Shown piece after piece: positions 11,058 through 23,600 of a stretch of DNA of 64,000 nt. Under the pieces are notes generated by a model. The model worked only from the letters and a program-made list of their open reading frames with translations. It had not been told where the DNA came from and made no database searches. Where the stretch lies: assembly GCA_964019055.1 (NCBI GenBank), contig OZ025217.1, positions 4,386,617-4,450,616 of the forward strand. The letters are read 5' to 3'. The DNA is from Anthopleura xanthogrammica (lineage: Eukaryota; Cnidaria; Anthozoa; Actiniaria; Actiniidae). The position numbers and the translations under genes are program-made. How positions within the stretch are numbered: the first letter of the stretch is position 1; each line of letters opens with the position of its first letter.

Positions 11058-12978
11058 ATATCGTAATACATAGCTCATGATAGCAAATTCGATTAACGTT
11101 GTGGTCGCTAAAAAAAGCCTAAACATTATTTGCTTTATTTACCAACAAACTTCACTGTAGGCTAATTTTCATAATTCCGCTCTCAAATAAAGCTTTAGAC
11201 TTTAGGCTTTTTGTCATACACAACGTTAATTGAATTAGCTATAAATTATATATACCAGATCTAGAAGTATTCTATTTCTAAAGTAAATCTTAACAGGCAG
11301 TAGCTTAATATATATTTCTTTGGCACTTGTACTAACTTTGCAAATCAACAGAAACGAACAGATTTTTACGATATTTGGCCCAATTATACAAGAAACGCAT
11401 TGCTTTGTGTCTTTTCCCGTAAAATCGAAATATCATATTTTGGAAGCATTTCTGTGATTTTTTTGAATCGATTCTAGACCACGTCTTGCCAATATTCAGC
11501 TTCCAAACGGCAACTTATTTGCGTTCTTTGACGTATTACTAATTTAGATAAGTTTTGGTTTCTTACCGGCGTATGCACATGGCATTGGAGTAGTATTTTT
11601 GACTGTTATCGACATACTATGGTCTTTTACATTCGCTCTGACATAATTCGAAATAAATATATTAACAATTTGTCAGACATGTCTTATGAGACAATTTTTA
11701 ACATTTTAACCATTTTATGAGATAAAACTCAAAAGCGTGTTTTTTTCTTCAAAACTTGTACTTAGAATGTTGTCTTGAAATTATATTGAAACTTGTCGAC
11801 AGAAACCTTGGCCACTTACGTCTCTTCATGTAAAATTTACAGTTACAAATGACTATGTAAATTTTCGATTAAAATTCTTAAGTCTCGAGGGACAGACCAT
11901 CACATACATGTTCTTAATGAACAGAACATTTCATTGTATTTCTGCTATTGCAAAGCTAAAAAAATATGTCGTATATCACTTTTATTCAAAGATTCATTCT
12001 TTCTTGGGAGAGGACTAACAAAAAAACGTAGCAAACAAATGCATACAAACAATGGTCTCGTGATTATGACAGTTATATTCTAAATCGGTTATAGAATAAA
12101 CACTCGTGCTTTATGGGATTTAAAGCTCCTCGCAATGATAGAAACCCGGGGGGGGGGGGATTCCGGGGGTAAAGTATCGGGTATGCTCGTCGTATCTCTT
12201 TATAGGGGTAGAAATTAGCGATTTGGTATCTTTTAGGGTCTTAAAAGCGACATTCTGTAAAAATCGACCAAATATTGGCACAAGTCAAAAAATCGATTTC
12301 GCTCATATTTTGTTTATTGATAGCCCTTAGTATGAAGTACATCCTGGTGTTTTTAGTTTTGAAAAATTTTACTTGGTTTTCGAGAAATTTACGAAAATCG
12401 ATTTCGGCCCTACGCATCGAAAAAATGCCCGCCGAGATAACGGAATTTAGTGTAAAAATAAACGCATCGTACAGCTAAATCACATATCTATATTTTTGGT
12501 CGGGTATTTTTTATCAAAAGAATGGATATTCCTCTTCCTTTTGGTTGTATTTAGATTAGAATATTTGGCGTTTTAAGATACGAAAAAAATTATCTACGAA
12601 GCTAATTATTTCCAAAGTTCACAAATGCAAATTAAGGCCTTAAAATACGGCTTATAAAAATACGGCTTGTATATATATGCTCTTTTTCCAAATCATAAAA
12701 AACCTACAACCAGAGGATTATCTAATGTACTTCTATTAGAATCAAAAGAAAATTCTCTGGGCAAACCATTTTTACTGTTCCGTTGAGGACGCTTTTCTGT
12801 CCCTATATTTGACGACAAATGAAGATGCAAATTGTGGTCTCGTAATATCAATGCTCGGAGCTCTAAATCCCTAAAGCACTCGCGTTTATTCTCTAACCCT
12901 TACTTAGCAATACGTTAAACTAAATAGCGAATTACAATAAAACATGATATTCGTCAAAACAATCATTGGTTAGACTAA

Positions 12979-14193
12979 ACTATGACTACATGTCAGGGAT
13001 TTCTAACATACAGGTTGTAACATGTAAACATCAATAATCAATTGCTAAAATCAATGGTAACATAATTCGTAATGTATAAAGTTAGATGATTGGTTTAACG
13101 AGGTTGGAGTCCAATAAACCGTAAACTGATACTAGTAGTTTTTAGCAGTAGACAACATGTGATTCCTAGAAAACCTGTCACTCGTTTCTATTGTTCTCTA
13201 AAATCTTTCCAATATTTTGAATTTTATTCCTTTACGGCTTAATGTTTGTTAGCGCACATCCAGCTGTACGAACTAAGCGCGGAAAGGATTGTTGTCGTAA
13301 TTCAAGCGGCCCTCGCCCGAGTCTTAAAAGTCATATATCTCACAGAATTTGAGGAGATGGATCGCAAAGATTTACTTTAATTTCTTAAACAACACGTATA
13401 CTTCAACTTTTTTTCTTTGAAATTCTTTGAAACGCTTGTTTTTGTATTGGGAAGAGACTTGGAGCAAGGGCCGCTTGGCTAAGCATCGAAGCGCGCTGTG
13501 ATTGGACGGTTCGTGCGTGCTCCGGACACCTGGATAGACCAGTTAAGGTTACTGGAGACCTTCAGGGGTATCTTTCGTTTAGCGCGAAAGGAGGTCATAT
13601 ACAAAACGTGAATTTGGTTTGATAATGTTCAGTATTTTACATAAACCGTAATGTTTTGACGCTGACCAACCTGAATATTATATTTCAAAACGTTCTTCTA
13701 CTTTTACTTGGCTAACTTTAGTTATATATTAAGAATACATATATGCCGATGACAGAACCCTTGAGTCAACACTTGCCATAATGATGTAATCCTCACACCT
13801 TACAAACACTTTTCTAAAGAGATTTAAGAACCCCTGCTTAGAAGTTTTTTCTTAATCAGGCTCCTCGTGTTCCTTGTTTTTGGCGCTAACAAACATTAAG
13901 CTGTAAAGGAATAAGACTCAAAATATTGCAAAGATTTTAGAGAACAATAGAAATGACAAATATTAACCTAAGTTTAGTCAAAAGGAACCAGTGACAGGTT
14001 TTCTAGGAATCACATGTTGCCTACTGCTAAAAACTACTAGTACCAGTTTACGGTTTATTGGACTCGAACCTTGTTAAACCAATCATCTACCTTTATACAT
14101 TACGAATTATGTTACCAGTGAATTTAGTAATTGATTATTGATGTTTACATGTTACAACCTGTATGTTAGAAATCTCTGACATGTAGTCATAGT
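12979..14193. mobile_element. Foldback element, copy 2
   Basis: Exact positional equivalent of 1922-3136 (offset 11,057); the arms and the embedded TTAAGGTTACTGG fragment are conserved. The insertion therefore predates the duplication. Confidence 0.75.
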
Positions 14194-15553
14194 TGAGTGT
14201 AGCTAACTGTCGAGGGTCGAGGGTACCAAGTCCACGGGCGCCAGAGTCGCCTCCACGTTTGTAAAACTAACGCTTTATTTTGTTTTCTTGAACGGTCTAA
14301 TAAAACTGCTTTGGTACGGCTGACCTTTAGTAGTGAATAAACATCTAGCTCCGATTTCAATCTCGTGATGTTTGTCTGTTTAAAATTAAGAACCGATCGT
14401 GTGTCACTCGGAATTAATCGGTAACGCACTTAACGAGGCCCCATGTTGTGTTTCAGTTAGAAGAAATCATTTTAAAATGATTTAAAATGGCACCTTGAGC
14501 TCGATCCCTGTATTCTGTTCAAACGTGGAATTTCACATGAGCCGAACGCATTGAAAACAGTGAATTATTTGATAATGATAATTTGAATCATTGATATTAT
14601 TTGGTTCACTTCGGCTCATGAGAAGATTGACGGTTGAACTTGTCTAAATGGTGGACTTACATGTACACAACTCACTCTATTGTGTGTTCAGAGACGCAAC
14701 AGCTTAATATTTAATGGTTTGATAATATAATATAATATATATTTATTTAGAACCCAAAAACAATCAGTCTTCTAGAAGTTTAATATCTAATTTGTTATAG
14801 AATCTTTTTATTTGAGCTGTTCGACATTTGCCATGGCACACTAACACTGGAATGGAAATAATCAACAAAGAAAATCATGGTAGCGATCAAAGAAATTTTT
14901 GTTCGATAACATGCATTACGTCATGCATTCTTTATGTATCAAACAATGTGGCCAAAGGTACCAGGTGATTATAACATTACCATGGCTGAGTCACGCAACT
15001 GCGATATCCCACTACGATATTAAATGATTTCTATGTGCACTGAAATACTGATTCATACGAAATATTCATTATTCGACTATTTGGTCCCCGTACGACTCAG
15101 ATTTCTTCCAGACAAGGCTGATATTTCTCACGTCGTTTTTGTTGCGGTAAAATCAATCGTGAATTTAGCGAGAGTTACTGGTGGATTGTGCTAAAATATT
15201 AACCAGGAAGACTGAAGTGATCGTAAAGAACTCTCTTGGTCGCGTCTCTCTCAGGTGGTCTCTTTGTTACGATAAGTGCTTTTACAGAGACCTGAATAAA
15301 GCTTGTCAAAAAAACTTCAACACTTTAAAAAACCGTACACAAATTCGTGAAAAAAATTATAGAATTCGAAAAATGATTGGATAAAGAATTAGACCATGAA
15401 AACTCAACTGGTGAATTAGGTAATGCGTCGGTTTCCAGTTTTCAATAAAGAAGAGAACGTATCAGACACTAAACCATAATACAAGGTAATCCATTCCTTA
15501 AGGACCGGAGTTGATCTACTTTTGATTTCTCTAAGTAAACCTAGTGAGTGAAA

Positions 15554-18500
15554 ATGCTTCTTTTGGTGTTGTACCTATTCGTCTTTGCACCATTGATTTC
15601 ATCCAAGCCTGCTGGAATATCTACTGCTGAAGACGAGATTGCAATTTCTGCTGAACTAAAACGAGAGAATTCGCAACTCAATCGGAGGACACTTCCCCAA
15701 AGATCTACCAGCTCATCTGACAGACCCAATTTATCATCGCCACTAAATGTGCACCTGAAGAAGTTGCTTCGTATACGTGGGACTAAGAGCTTGAGAGGTT
15801 TAAAGATCACTGGCTACGATCAACAAGGTATTATTGACCGAATGCCAATATGGCCGCATCTTCATTATCATAATTTTTGAAGTTCATATTTTAGTAGACC
15901 ACTACATTAGAATTATAGATTAGAATGACATCAACAAAGCTATAAAATTTGAGACAAAAATATTAAATTCTTGAGAAGTTATTAGAATTCTTAAAAAATT
16001 TGAAAAACACTACGAGGCTAGCAAGGAAGTAGATCACTGAACATACACAAATCTCTGTAATTTTGATTCCAAATAGCTTCACTTGAATTCAATTTATAGC
16101 AATGAAACGTTCCAAAAATACATATTTCTGTTTGCTCTTTCTGATGGTGGTACTTATTTTTTAAGATTAGGTTTTTATTTCCGTATAAGTCAATGGCGGC
16201 CATATTGTCTTTAGTCTATAGCATATTGCTATAGTCTATAGCATATTGCTATAGTCTATAGCATGCACTACTCTTACCGGGCTAAATGGCGTATTATCTT
16301 TTTCTGGTAGGCATTCGGCGTTTAGCTTTCTCCTCAGTCATTATCATAAATCAGATTTCTAGATTTGTACGAGTAAAAAAATCGGTAAAAAAATGCACTA
16401 GAACTTTTTTTTCGCTGGCGCCTTTGTTTTCCTATATGATTCCTCTATGGTATGGTATGTGTGGATTTGTGTCAATATACTTTTACAAGGGAGGAAAGTC
16501 CAGTCGCCATCTTGAAAACACGAGCAAAGTATGTTGACACTATTGCATTTTTTAAGGATTTTTTTCCCCCCATTCGTATTATAGAGAATATTATCTTCAT
16601 CTTGAAATTTAAAAAAATAATTAAAGTAGATTTTTCCCGATTTTATTTTCGCCTTTTACTTTTATCTAAATTGGGCTCCCTGTGGTAAGATTTGGTGCCT
16701 TGCAACACAAAGGACACAAAGTAAGAGCCGGGATTCGAACCCGAGACCTTCTGCACTCGTATACCCGAGCTAACTGTTGGAATCTTCTGAACAAAATAGT
16801 GTTTTGTGTGTTGTGATGAAGTTCGTTAGCATTTTCTGCCGAATGGAATTGAAAAGCAATTGTTTAAGGTTTCCTTCTGTGTGGGAATTGACTAACAATG
16901 ATCTCATTGTTGAGAGTCCTTTTGGGTCTTCAGTGATATTGCTTTGGTGTATAAACCTCCTCAATCATATAATAAGTCTGTTAAATACCTCGAACCTAGG
17001 CTTTTATCCATATACATCCCTGGGGCATGGCTAAAAGCCTCGGTTCTCGGTATTTAACTCTTCCGCTATGATGATCAGTATCGTACTTAGCTGCTCCTCA
17101 AGGTCCTCCTCCTGTAACCCCTTTTCTACTCCCGATATGTACTATTCCGGTTACAGGCTCTGCTCAAAGGCTCTCCCTCGGGAATCGTTTCAGTGTAAAA
17201 ATAATAATAAACAAAATATTAGTTGACCTTTGAAAAGTAATATCTCTATCGCCCTGCGTGGTTAAAATTCAGATTAAGCCAGGTTTTTTTTAGCGTTTTT
17301 TCCCCTCCACCGTTAACTGTTTATGTTCCAAACTGATCGAAATTAAAATTGGAGCTTTATTCACTAGTAAAGGTCAGCCGTTGGTGACCAACGAGCTACT
17401 GTTGACCAATCATAGATCGTGTTAGAATCGAAGAAGTCGAGAGCCAATCAGAAATCGCTTCATATAACCGTGTTAGTCCGCTGGGGGTCGGAACAAGCTT
17501 TTGTCCGGATGTGACGCAGGCTATAATCCTAGTTGACTAGGATTCTTTATTGTTATATACCAACTGTCAAAGTCCATTTTTCTCGTACTCTGATTGGGCG
17601 AGAGGGTAACACATGAACGTGGAAAAATTTCGATGTTTCCCCGGCAACGGCTCTCAGCGGGCAACAATATAATATTTCCCGGGAATTAAGAACACCGGAA
17701 GTGATTTCACCGGAAACCTAACTTTTTCTAATTTTTCAAAGTCAAGTAATTAACAAAAAAATCGGCTACGCCTCGGGAAACATCGTCGTCTAGGGACCAC
17801 TGGCAAAACACACTGTTTCTCTCCTACTGGAAGCATCAATACTCAAATGGAATGACAGCCATCACCTCCTATCGATCCTTGGCCTCACAAGGGAAAGGAG
17901 GTGAGAGGGGAAGGGGACTAGGGAGGAGGAAGGAATGAAGGGAGAGCTCTCCTTTCCCCTCCCCCTCCCATAGCCCTTTCCCCCTCTGCCCCTCCCCCTC
18001 CCCCCTCCCCCTCCCGTCCCAGTCCCCCTGAGAGCCTGTTGACAGGCTAGATTCTCAACCGATTCCAGCCCATTGATAAGTATTTTTATTCTGGCCGGAG
18101 ACGTCAATTAAAGAAACAAATGTTTATTTCTTTTGTTAGATACAAGGAATGTGACCACTATCAATACCACCAATGATGTAATGCTCAAGTTCGACATTGA
18201 TATAACGCCTTCTGGTGCCCGAGGAGTCAAATATGCAGAGTTTCACATTTATAAGACCTCCATAGCAAGCTCATCAAATGCAAGTTCTGATTATACCCTC
18301 GGATTGAACGAAATCAGTCCTACTGGGCAAAATCATCATCTAGCGACTCGTAATCTAAACATGAGTTCCCAAGGCTGGGAAATTTTTAATATATCAGATT
18401 CTTTTAAAAAGTGGTTTGGAAATAGGGCAACCAACCGTGGTCTGCTTTTGACAACCACCAAGTCAGGGATAAAAGTACACCCAAACACGTCAGGCTATGT

Positions 18501-18876
18501 TGGTTTTGATGGACCAATAAGCCAGCGTCCATTCATAGTTGTGGAATTTAAACTATATGTTTCGAAAAAGGATGAAATAAAAAGCAATGACAATGATGAC
18601 GAAGATGTTACGTCCAACCCCCAAGCACCAGAAAAAGACAATGGCAATGATGACGAAGAAGGCATGTCCAACCCCCAAGCACAAGAAAAAGACAATGACA
18701 AAGATGACGAAGAAGGCATGTCCAACCCCCAAGCACCAGAAAAAGACAATGACAATGATGACGAAGAAGGCATGTCCAACCCCCAAGCACAAGAAAAAGA
18801 CAATGACGAAGATGACGAAGCACCGAACAAAAAAAGCGGCGAAGAAGACAACGACAGCACTTACAGTTTACAGTAA
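15554..18876 (+). CDS. Secreted TGF-beta-prodomain-like protein, copy 2 (full-length)
   Basis: Coding exons 15554-15827 and 18140-18876 join in phase 1 as in copy 1, giving 336 aa. Order: signal peptide (about residues 1-19), a linker with basic residues, a prodomain-like segment (about 95-230) with AEFHIYK, GWEIFNIS and RPFIVVEF, then four acidic 18-residue repeats and a tail ending KKSGEEDNDSTYSLQ. There is no cleavage site of the RxxR type before a ligand domain and no cysteine knot; the mature part has essentially no cysteines. Relative to copy 1 the frame stays open through GAAGCACCG, so this is probably the ancestral ending. The acidic, repetitive, secreted character would also suit an extracellular-matrix or mineral-associated protein; that is speculative. 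Confidence 0.75.
16722..16775 (-). other. tRNA-like / SINE-type fragment, copy 2
   Basis: Duplicate of 5665-5718, with the same D-arm/T-arm remnants and no anticodon arm. Confidence 0.5.
17888..18031. repeat. Polypurine/polypyrimidine tract, copy 2
   Basis: Duplicate of 6831-6974, about 110 bases upstream of exon 2 of the copy-2 gene. Confidence 0.75.
18598..18813 (+). repeat. 54-bp coding minisatellite, copy 2
   Basis: Four 54-base units. The last unit reads DDEEGM like the others, where copy 1 has DDDEGT. Confidence 0.9.
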
Positions 18877-19060
18877 AATAAGACCCCCCGGCACGTTTGA
18901 GAGGAAGGGAGCTTATTGCAGTGATGGGGGTTATCGATTTAGCGAGACCCATGCAGAACGGCGTACGCCGTCAAGATAATATGCCATTTGATAACTTGCT
19001 TTAAACACGGTAAACTTATGTTGAGGATTAAACTCGGCACTATAGCATTAAAATTATATG

Positions 19061-19066
19061 AATAAA
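19061..19066 (+). promoter_or_regulatory. Candidate polyadenylation signal, copy 2 gene
   Basis: AATAAA about 185 bases after the copy-2 stop codon; same site as 8006-8011. Confidence 0.5.
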
Positions 19067-19283
19067 TATTACACGGTTTTGTGTGATTGATCTGAACTTC
19101 TAATAATGATCACAAATCACCTTAACAAGTGAAAGAGAATGGAGGCTTAATAAATTGTTCTCTAAAGGGAGGGGGGAACGGATTCTCGTCACAGAGAGAG
19201 GGTGGGCATATATTACTTGAATGGAGTTGAGACTGACGGTAACCCTGTTGTGTACCAACTATACTAAGTTAGGATCTATCAAG

Positions 19284-19872
19284 GAAAGATATGGAAAGGA
19301 CTGCAAAAAGAAAAGGTAGAAAAATAATGAAAAAGAAATAAGTAGTGAATTGATAAGAAAAAGAAATAAACAAAGCGAAAAGAAAAATAATTGAAATGAA
19401 AAATAATAGCAGAAAAAAGGGAAAGGAAAAATAAAGGAAAGGAAAAGAAAACTTTCTTGAAGACAAGAAAAAGAAAATGTGAAAGAGAAAAATAAACGAT
19501 AAAAAAAAAAGCGAATTAAGAAAATACAGAAAGAAAGAAAAACTGAAGGAAAGTGACAAACTGAAAAGATGAAGAAATAATGAAAGAAAGAAAAAAAGAA
19601 AGATATGTAAATGTGAAAAGCAAAGACCGCATACAAAATGCTGAAGGTATACGTAGGATCTATGAAAGATCTAATCAGCTCACAGAGAAAATCATGAAAT
19701 ATAAGGAATAGCTGAATACTACGTAGGACTATTAGTAAGACGCTTATCACAAAACCAACATGATAGAGCCAGAAAGAGCCAGGCATGCAAAGAAAGAAAG
19801 AGAGAAAGAAAGAAAGAGAGAAAGAAAGAAAGAGAGAAAGAAAGAAAGAAAGAGAGAAAGAAAGAAAGAATA
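19284..19872 (+). repeat. A/G-rich tract and expanded AAAG array, copy 2
   Basis: Purine-rich low-complexity sequence like copy 1, but with about 190 extra mixed-composition bases (about 19555-19745) and an expanded GAAAGAAAGA array at 19790-19870. It shows slippage after duplication. Confidence 0.8.
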
Positions 19873-20687
19873 TTCATTTTAGTAGCTGACCCCATTCTTG
19901 GAAGCGTGCCCGGTAGCAGCAGTGAAGCGCCAGTTTGACCTTCACTTCATGCAGGCTACAACGTGGTTTTACTACTTCCCGGATCCATGCCCCTTCCGGT
20001 GCCTTGTCCTCATATCCGGAGGCTGCTCAACAATTAGCTGAGATAAGCTGGATATTATATGATACTAGCTGATACTAATAAGAAAACGCTAGTTTCTCGA
20101 AGGTTCTTGTTATAAATACCGATACGTGACAAGGAAATCTACAGAAAATCATGCATAACAATGATAAACAATTGATAAAGGACTTTGGTTTCATGACTGA
20201 ACAGGAATAGGGTGTGACGACATGAACGTCATTTACACTAAACGCGCCAAAAGTGCTGACAAATCGATTGATCCGATTACGAAACGAGAAGCCGAGCACA
20301 CCATGTCGTTTCCGGAATCATTCGATTATCGATTACTTCTTTGTGCTTCACTTCAGGGATTTGTTTGGAGGATTAGAGGCGTAGCTAATCGATAATAGTT
20401 CGTATGACGTCATCACGTGATCTTTATGTTAATCTTTACTACGAAGTCTACTACGGAAGGTTTAGGGTTTGTGTTTTGCTTCGAGAATCAATCCACACCT
20501 TCCTAACATTTGGCTTCAGATTAGCCTAGAAATTGAATCTTACGCAAGTATATCGTCTTTCTTCGTTTTGTTGAGAGTGCTAAATGTCGGTCAGCTGGTA
20601 AAATCATGTGATATTCAAGCAGTTTGAAGAAACTAGGGTCAGAACAGAGGCATCGCGGAGTAGTAAACACGCAGTTTAGTGTTTGTG

Positions 20688-23600
20688 ATGGCGACTCACA
20701 CAATGTGGGCTTCAATGGTCTTCGTATTGTGTCTTCTAACGGCCAGCTTGACTCTTAGTGCAGCTCAAATGAACCTCTATATTGCTAAACACGATGTTAA
20801 CTCCTACCTAAGTAAGTATAAAGTTCGAGGTAACGCTTTGAAAGCCATTCAAAACACTCCAACAGCTCGCGAACATCACACATCAACACGTGTTAATATT
20901 GGTCGACTTCTTCCTTCCTACAGAGATGAATTTCAACTTCGATCTCTACTTGATCAAAGAAAATGAACCTGCAAAGCTTTTGCAAGATCCCAGGGCATTT
21001 TACGAGTTTATGTCGCCTTTGCCATCATCAGTAAAAGGAATCAAATTGAGTTGGTTTTCAAGCCCAAAGGTATGTTGGGACGTGACGGATTCAAACTCGA
21101 ATAAATTATTTTTATTAGACTCTTCATATATCAATACTGCAAAATCATCCTTCGCCATTTTCACGTTATTTAGCCCTTGTTCATCAGCTTGTTTTGCTTT
21201 TAATCGACGTGATCCGTTCATTATTGTATAAATGAGTTTTTTACAAGAAGTTTTACTCTGTGGTGTTTAGATTGAATCTCATTACGAATTCATAAAACAA
21301 ATAGCGTGTATAGTTGGGTGATTGTTCTGAATCACCATTCTCTGCTGTCCTTTTAGTTTTTGGAATTTTTCTCTATCTACCATCATCTAATTTAAACAAG
21401 ACTCAACTAGTAAACTTCGCGTAAGCTTTTACTCTATTTTATCTGGGGAAAAATATTCACATTTCCCTTTGCCCCAAATATTAAACCTTAATAACATGTA
21501 AAGATCAGAAACAAGAATTCTTTAGCGTGTGTCTGTTTGCTAAGCAATGGTCCAAGATCATCGCTCTATAATGTATTAACAGTTTGCACCTTGGTTCAAT
21601 TTGTTTGATCAGATGATTTTTTGTAAACTTTTTCTGACGTGATCGTGTCTTGGCCCGATTTCAACATTGTTTTTTTTTTTTTGGACGCATTTAGTGTTTG
21701 TGTTATGGTTTTGAATTATATTATCTTATCTGATCTCTTGCGTGTCGGGTTATAGATTATTGTATTTTTGTTCCACAATTTTATTTTATTTTAGCCATGA
21801 TATTCTATTTATCATTGTACTTTAATGAAATACTAATGTTTTGTTAAAAACATAAAAACTTCAAATAGTAGCTCTAGAAATTGAATTTTGTAATACATGC
21901 TGAATATATCACATCTCATTAATGTAGCCTTGATGACAGGGGTTCATCCACTTCTATTTCCAAAATTATCTAGCACTATTCTTCATTAGAAAAAACCTAC
22001 TAATGGTCTATCACCAATCGAGCCCTGTGATTGGCTGAGCTACTAGGGGTCTATTAGTGATAGACCTCTAGTAGCAAAAAGCGCCGGTCTTGAAAACCAA
22101 AAAAAATATATTTAAAGCAAAACCCAAAACTTTTTGCATCCTTTTATTGGACCGATTAGTAGGTTTTTACTAAAACAATTAGACCTCTCACCCTCATGGC
22201 CTACGAGTCAATAGCCCATTCGGCCTTCGGCCTCATGGGCTATTGACTCGTAGACCATTCGGACTCGAGGACTAATTGTTAATGAGAGAACTTCATGAGT
22301 GACATTTGGTCTTCCAATCTGAGTGGTCGTTTTTATACGAGAGATGTATAATACTCTATGTCCAGATGAACTTGGGCAAACAAATTTTTTTTGTGCTTCT
22401 TTTTATGCATCTCTAAGTTCTTCACATAAAAAAAACGGGTTGAACTAGTGCAATATGCATTAAGATGTGCTATTTGATCTAACTTCATCTTACTTGATTG
22501 ATGAATTATTTGAAAAAGGGTGTATGAATGCATAATGCATCTTCTGCCCATCTTTATATGAATCAAACTTAGAGATGCACAAAAAATGTTTGCCCAGGTT
22601 CGTCCAGATGTATTACACACTTCCAGCATAAAAACAGCCAATCAATGCCAAATGCTGTCCATGTCATGCATCCATTTAATTTCTATATGTTTCTGTTGGA
22701 ATTTTGTCTTCAAATACTCAACTCAAATCAGGTTGTGATAAAGACACCAAATAGATAATCTTTTGCACAAATAATATTAAATTGATATCGAAGTCTAATG
22801 TTTTTCTTTTGGAACAAGAAAGAGACTGTCGTTACCTAGTGGTTCATCTTATAAGGTTAATTAGGAATATGGATGTTTCATATTGATTGGTACATAACTG
22901 CACTTTGGTATTTTCTGCTCTGTTTACATGAAAGTAGGGTGACCTTTACCCTCCATTGCCTACTCTTGTTTTTGGCGTACCTCATGGTGAAAGAAAAACG
23001 AATTCGCACGTCCCTAGTACCAGGGTCACCCTATTTTCATGTATTAACACGTTCTTAAAAAGACTGTGGGTATAACATACCATAGTAGATAAGATTAATG
23101 TAAAGGGACTTATGCTCTAGACCCCTTGCAGCATGTCAGAATGCAGTTCAATTTGAAGGGGGAAAACAATAGGCTCCAATTCTCAGGAGATTGAAATTCT
23201 TTTGTTTTGTCCTCTAAAGTGAACTGCTTTGACGTCACGTGAAAGGGGTCTATATTGTTAAGTTTATGGCATTCAGTACAGGGTTTGTCCATGAGGTTGA
23301 CTATGGAGTTAATTTTACATTTTTCTTCTTGTTACAGACATCATCTTACAGTGTAAAACTCTTGTCAAGTGATACAGAAATGATGCCTCACCCAATTGCA
23401 TCCATTGCTAATGAAGGAGTTGTTTCTCATTCAGTCTTCTGTAAGTCTTGAACAGTCAAAAATGTTCATAGGTTTGTGGACCAAATCAGTATTGATCAAA
23501 ATTATCCAAAGCCCAAAAGGTTTGCATTAGTGACACCATATACTAGTGTTACAAAAAAATGGTTTCCACATGTATATAACATTCTGTCGCACAGGTTATA

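Larger units (their letters stand above)
11058..20365. repeat. Tandem segmental duplication, copy 2
   Basis: Matches 1-10256 minus the 1,207-base transposon and its target duplication. The homology stops at about 20365, only ~320 bases before the RYK start codon, where copy 1 continues into unrelated sequence. Copy 2 has an extra ~190 bases near 19555-19745 and a larger AAAG array. Confidence 0.97.
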
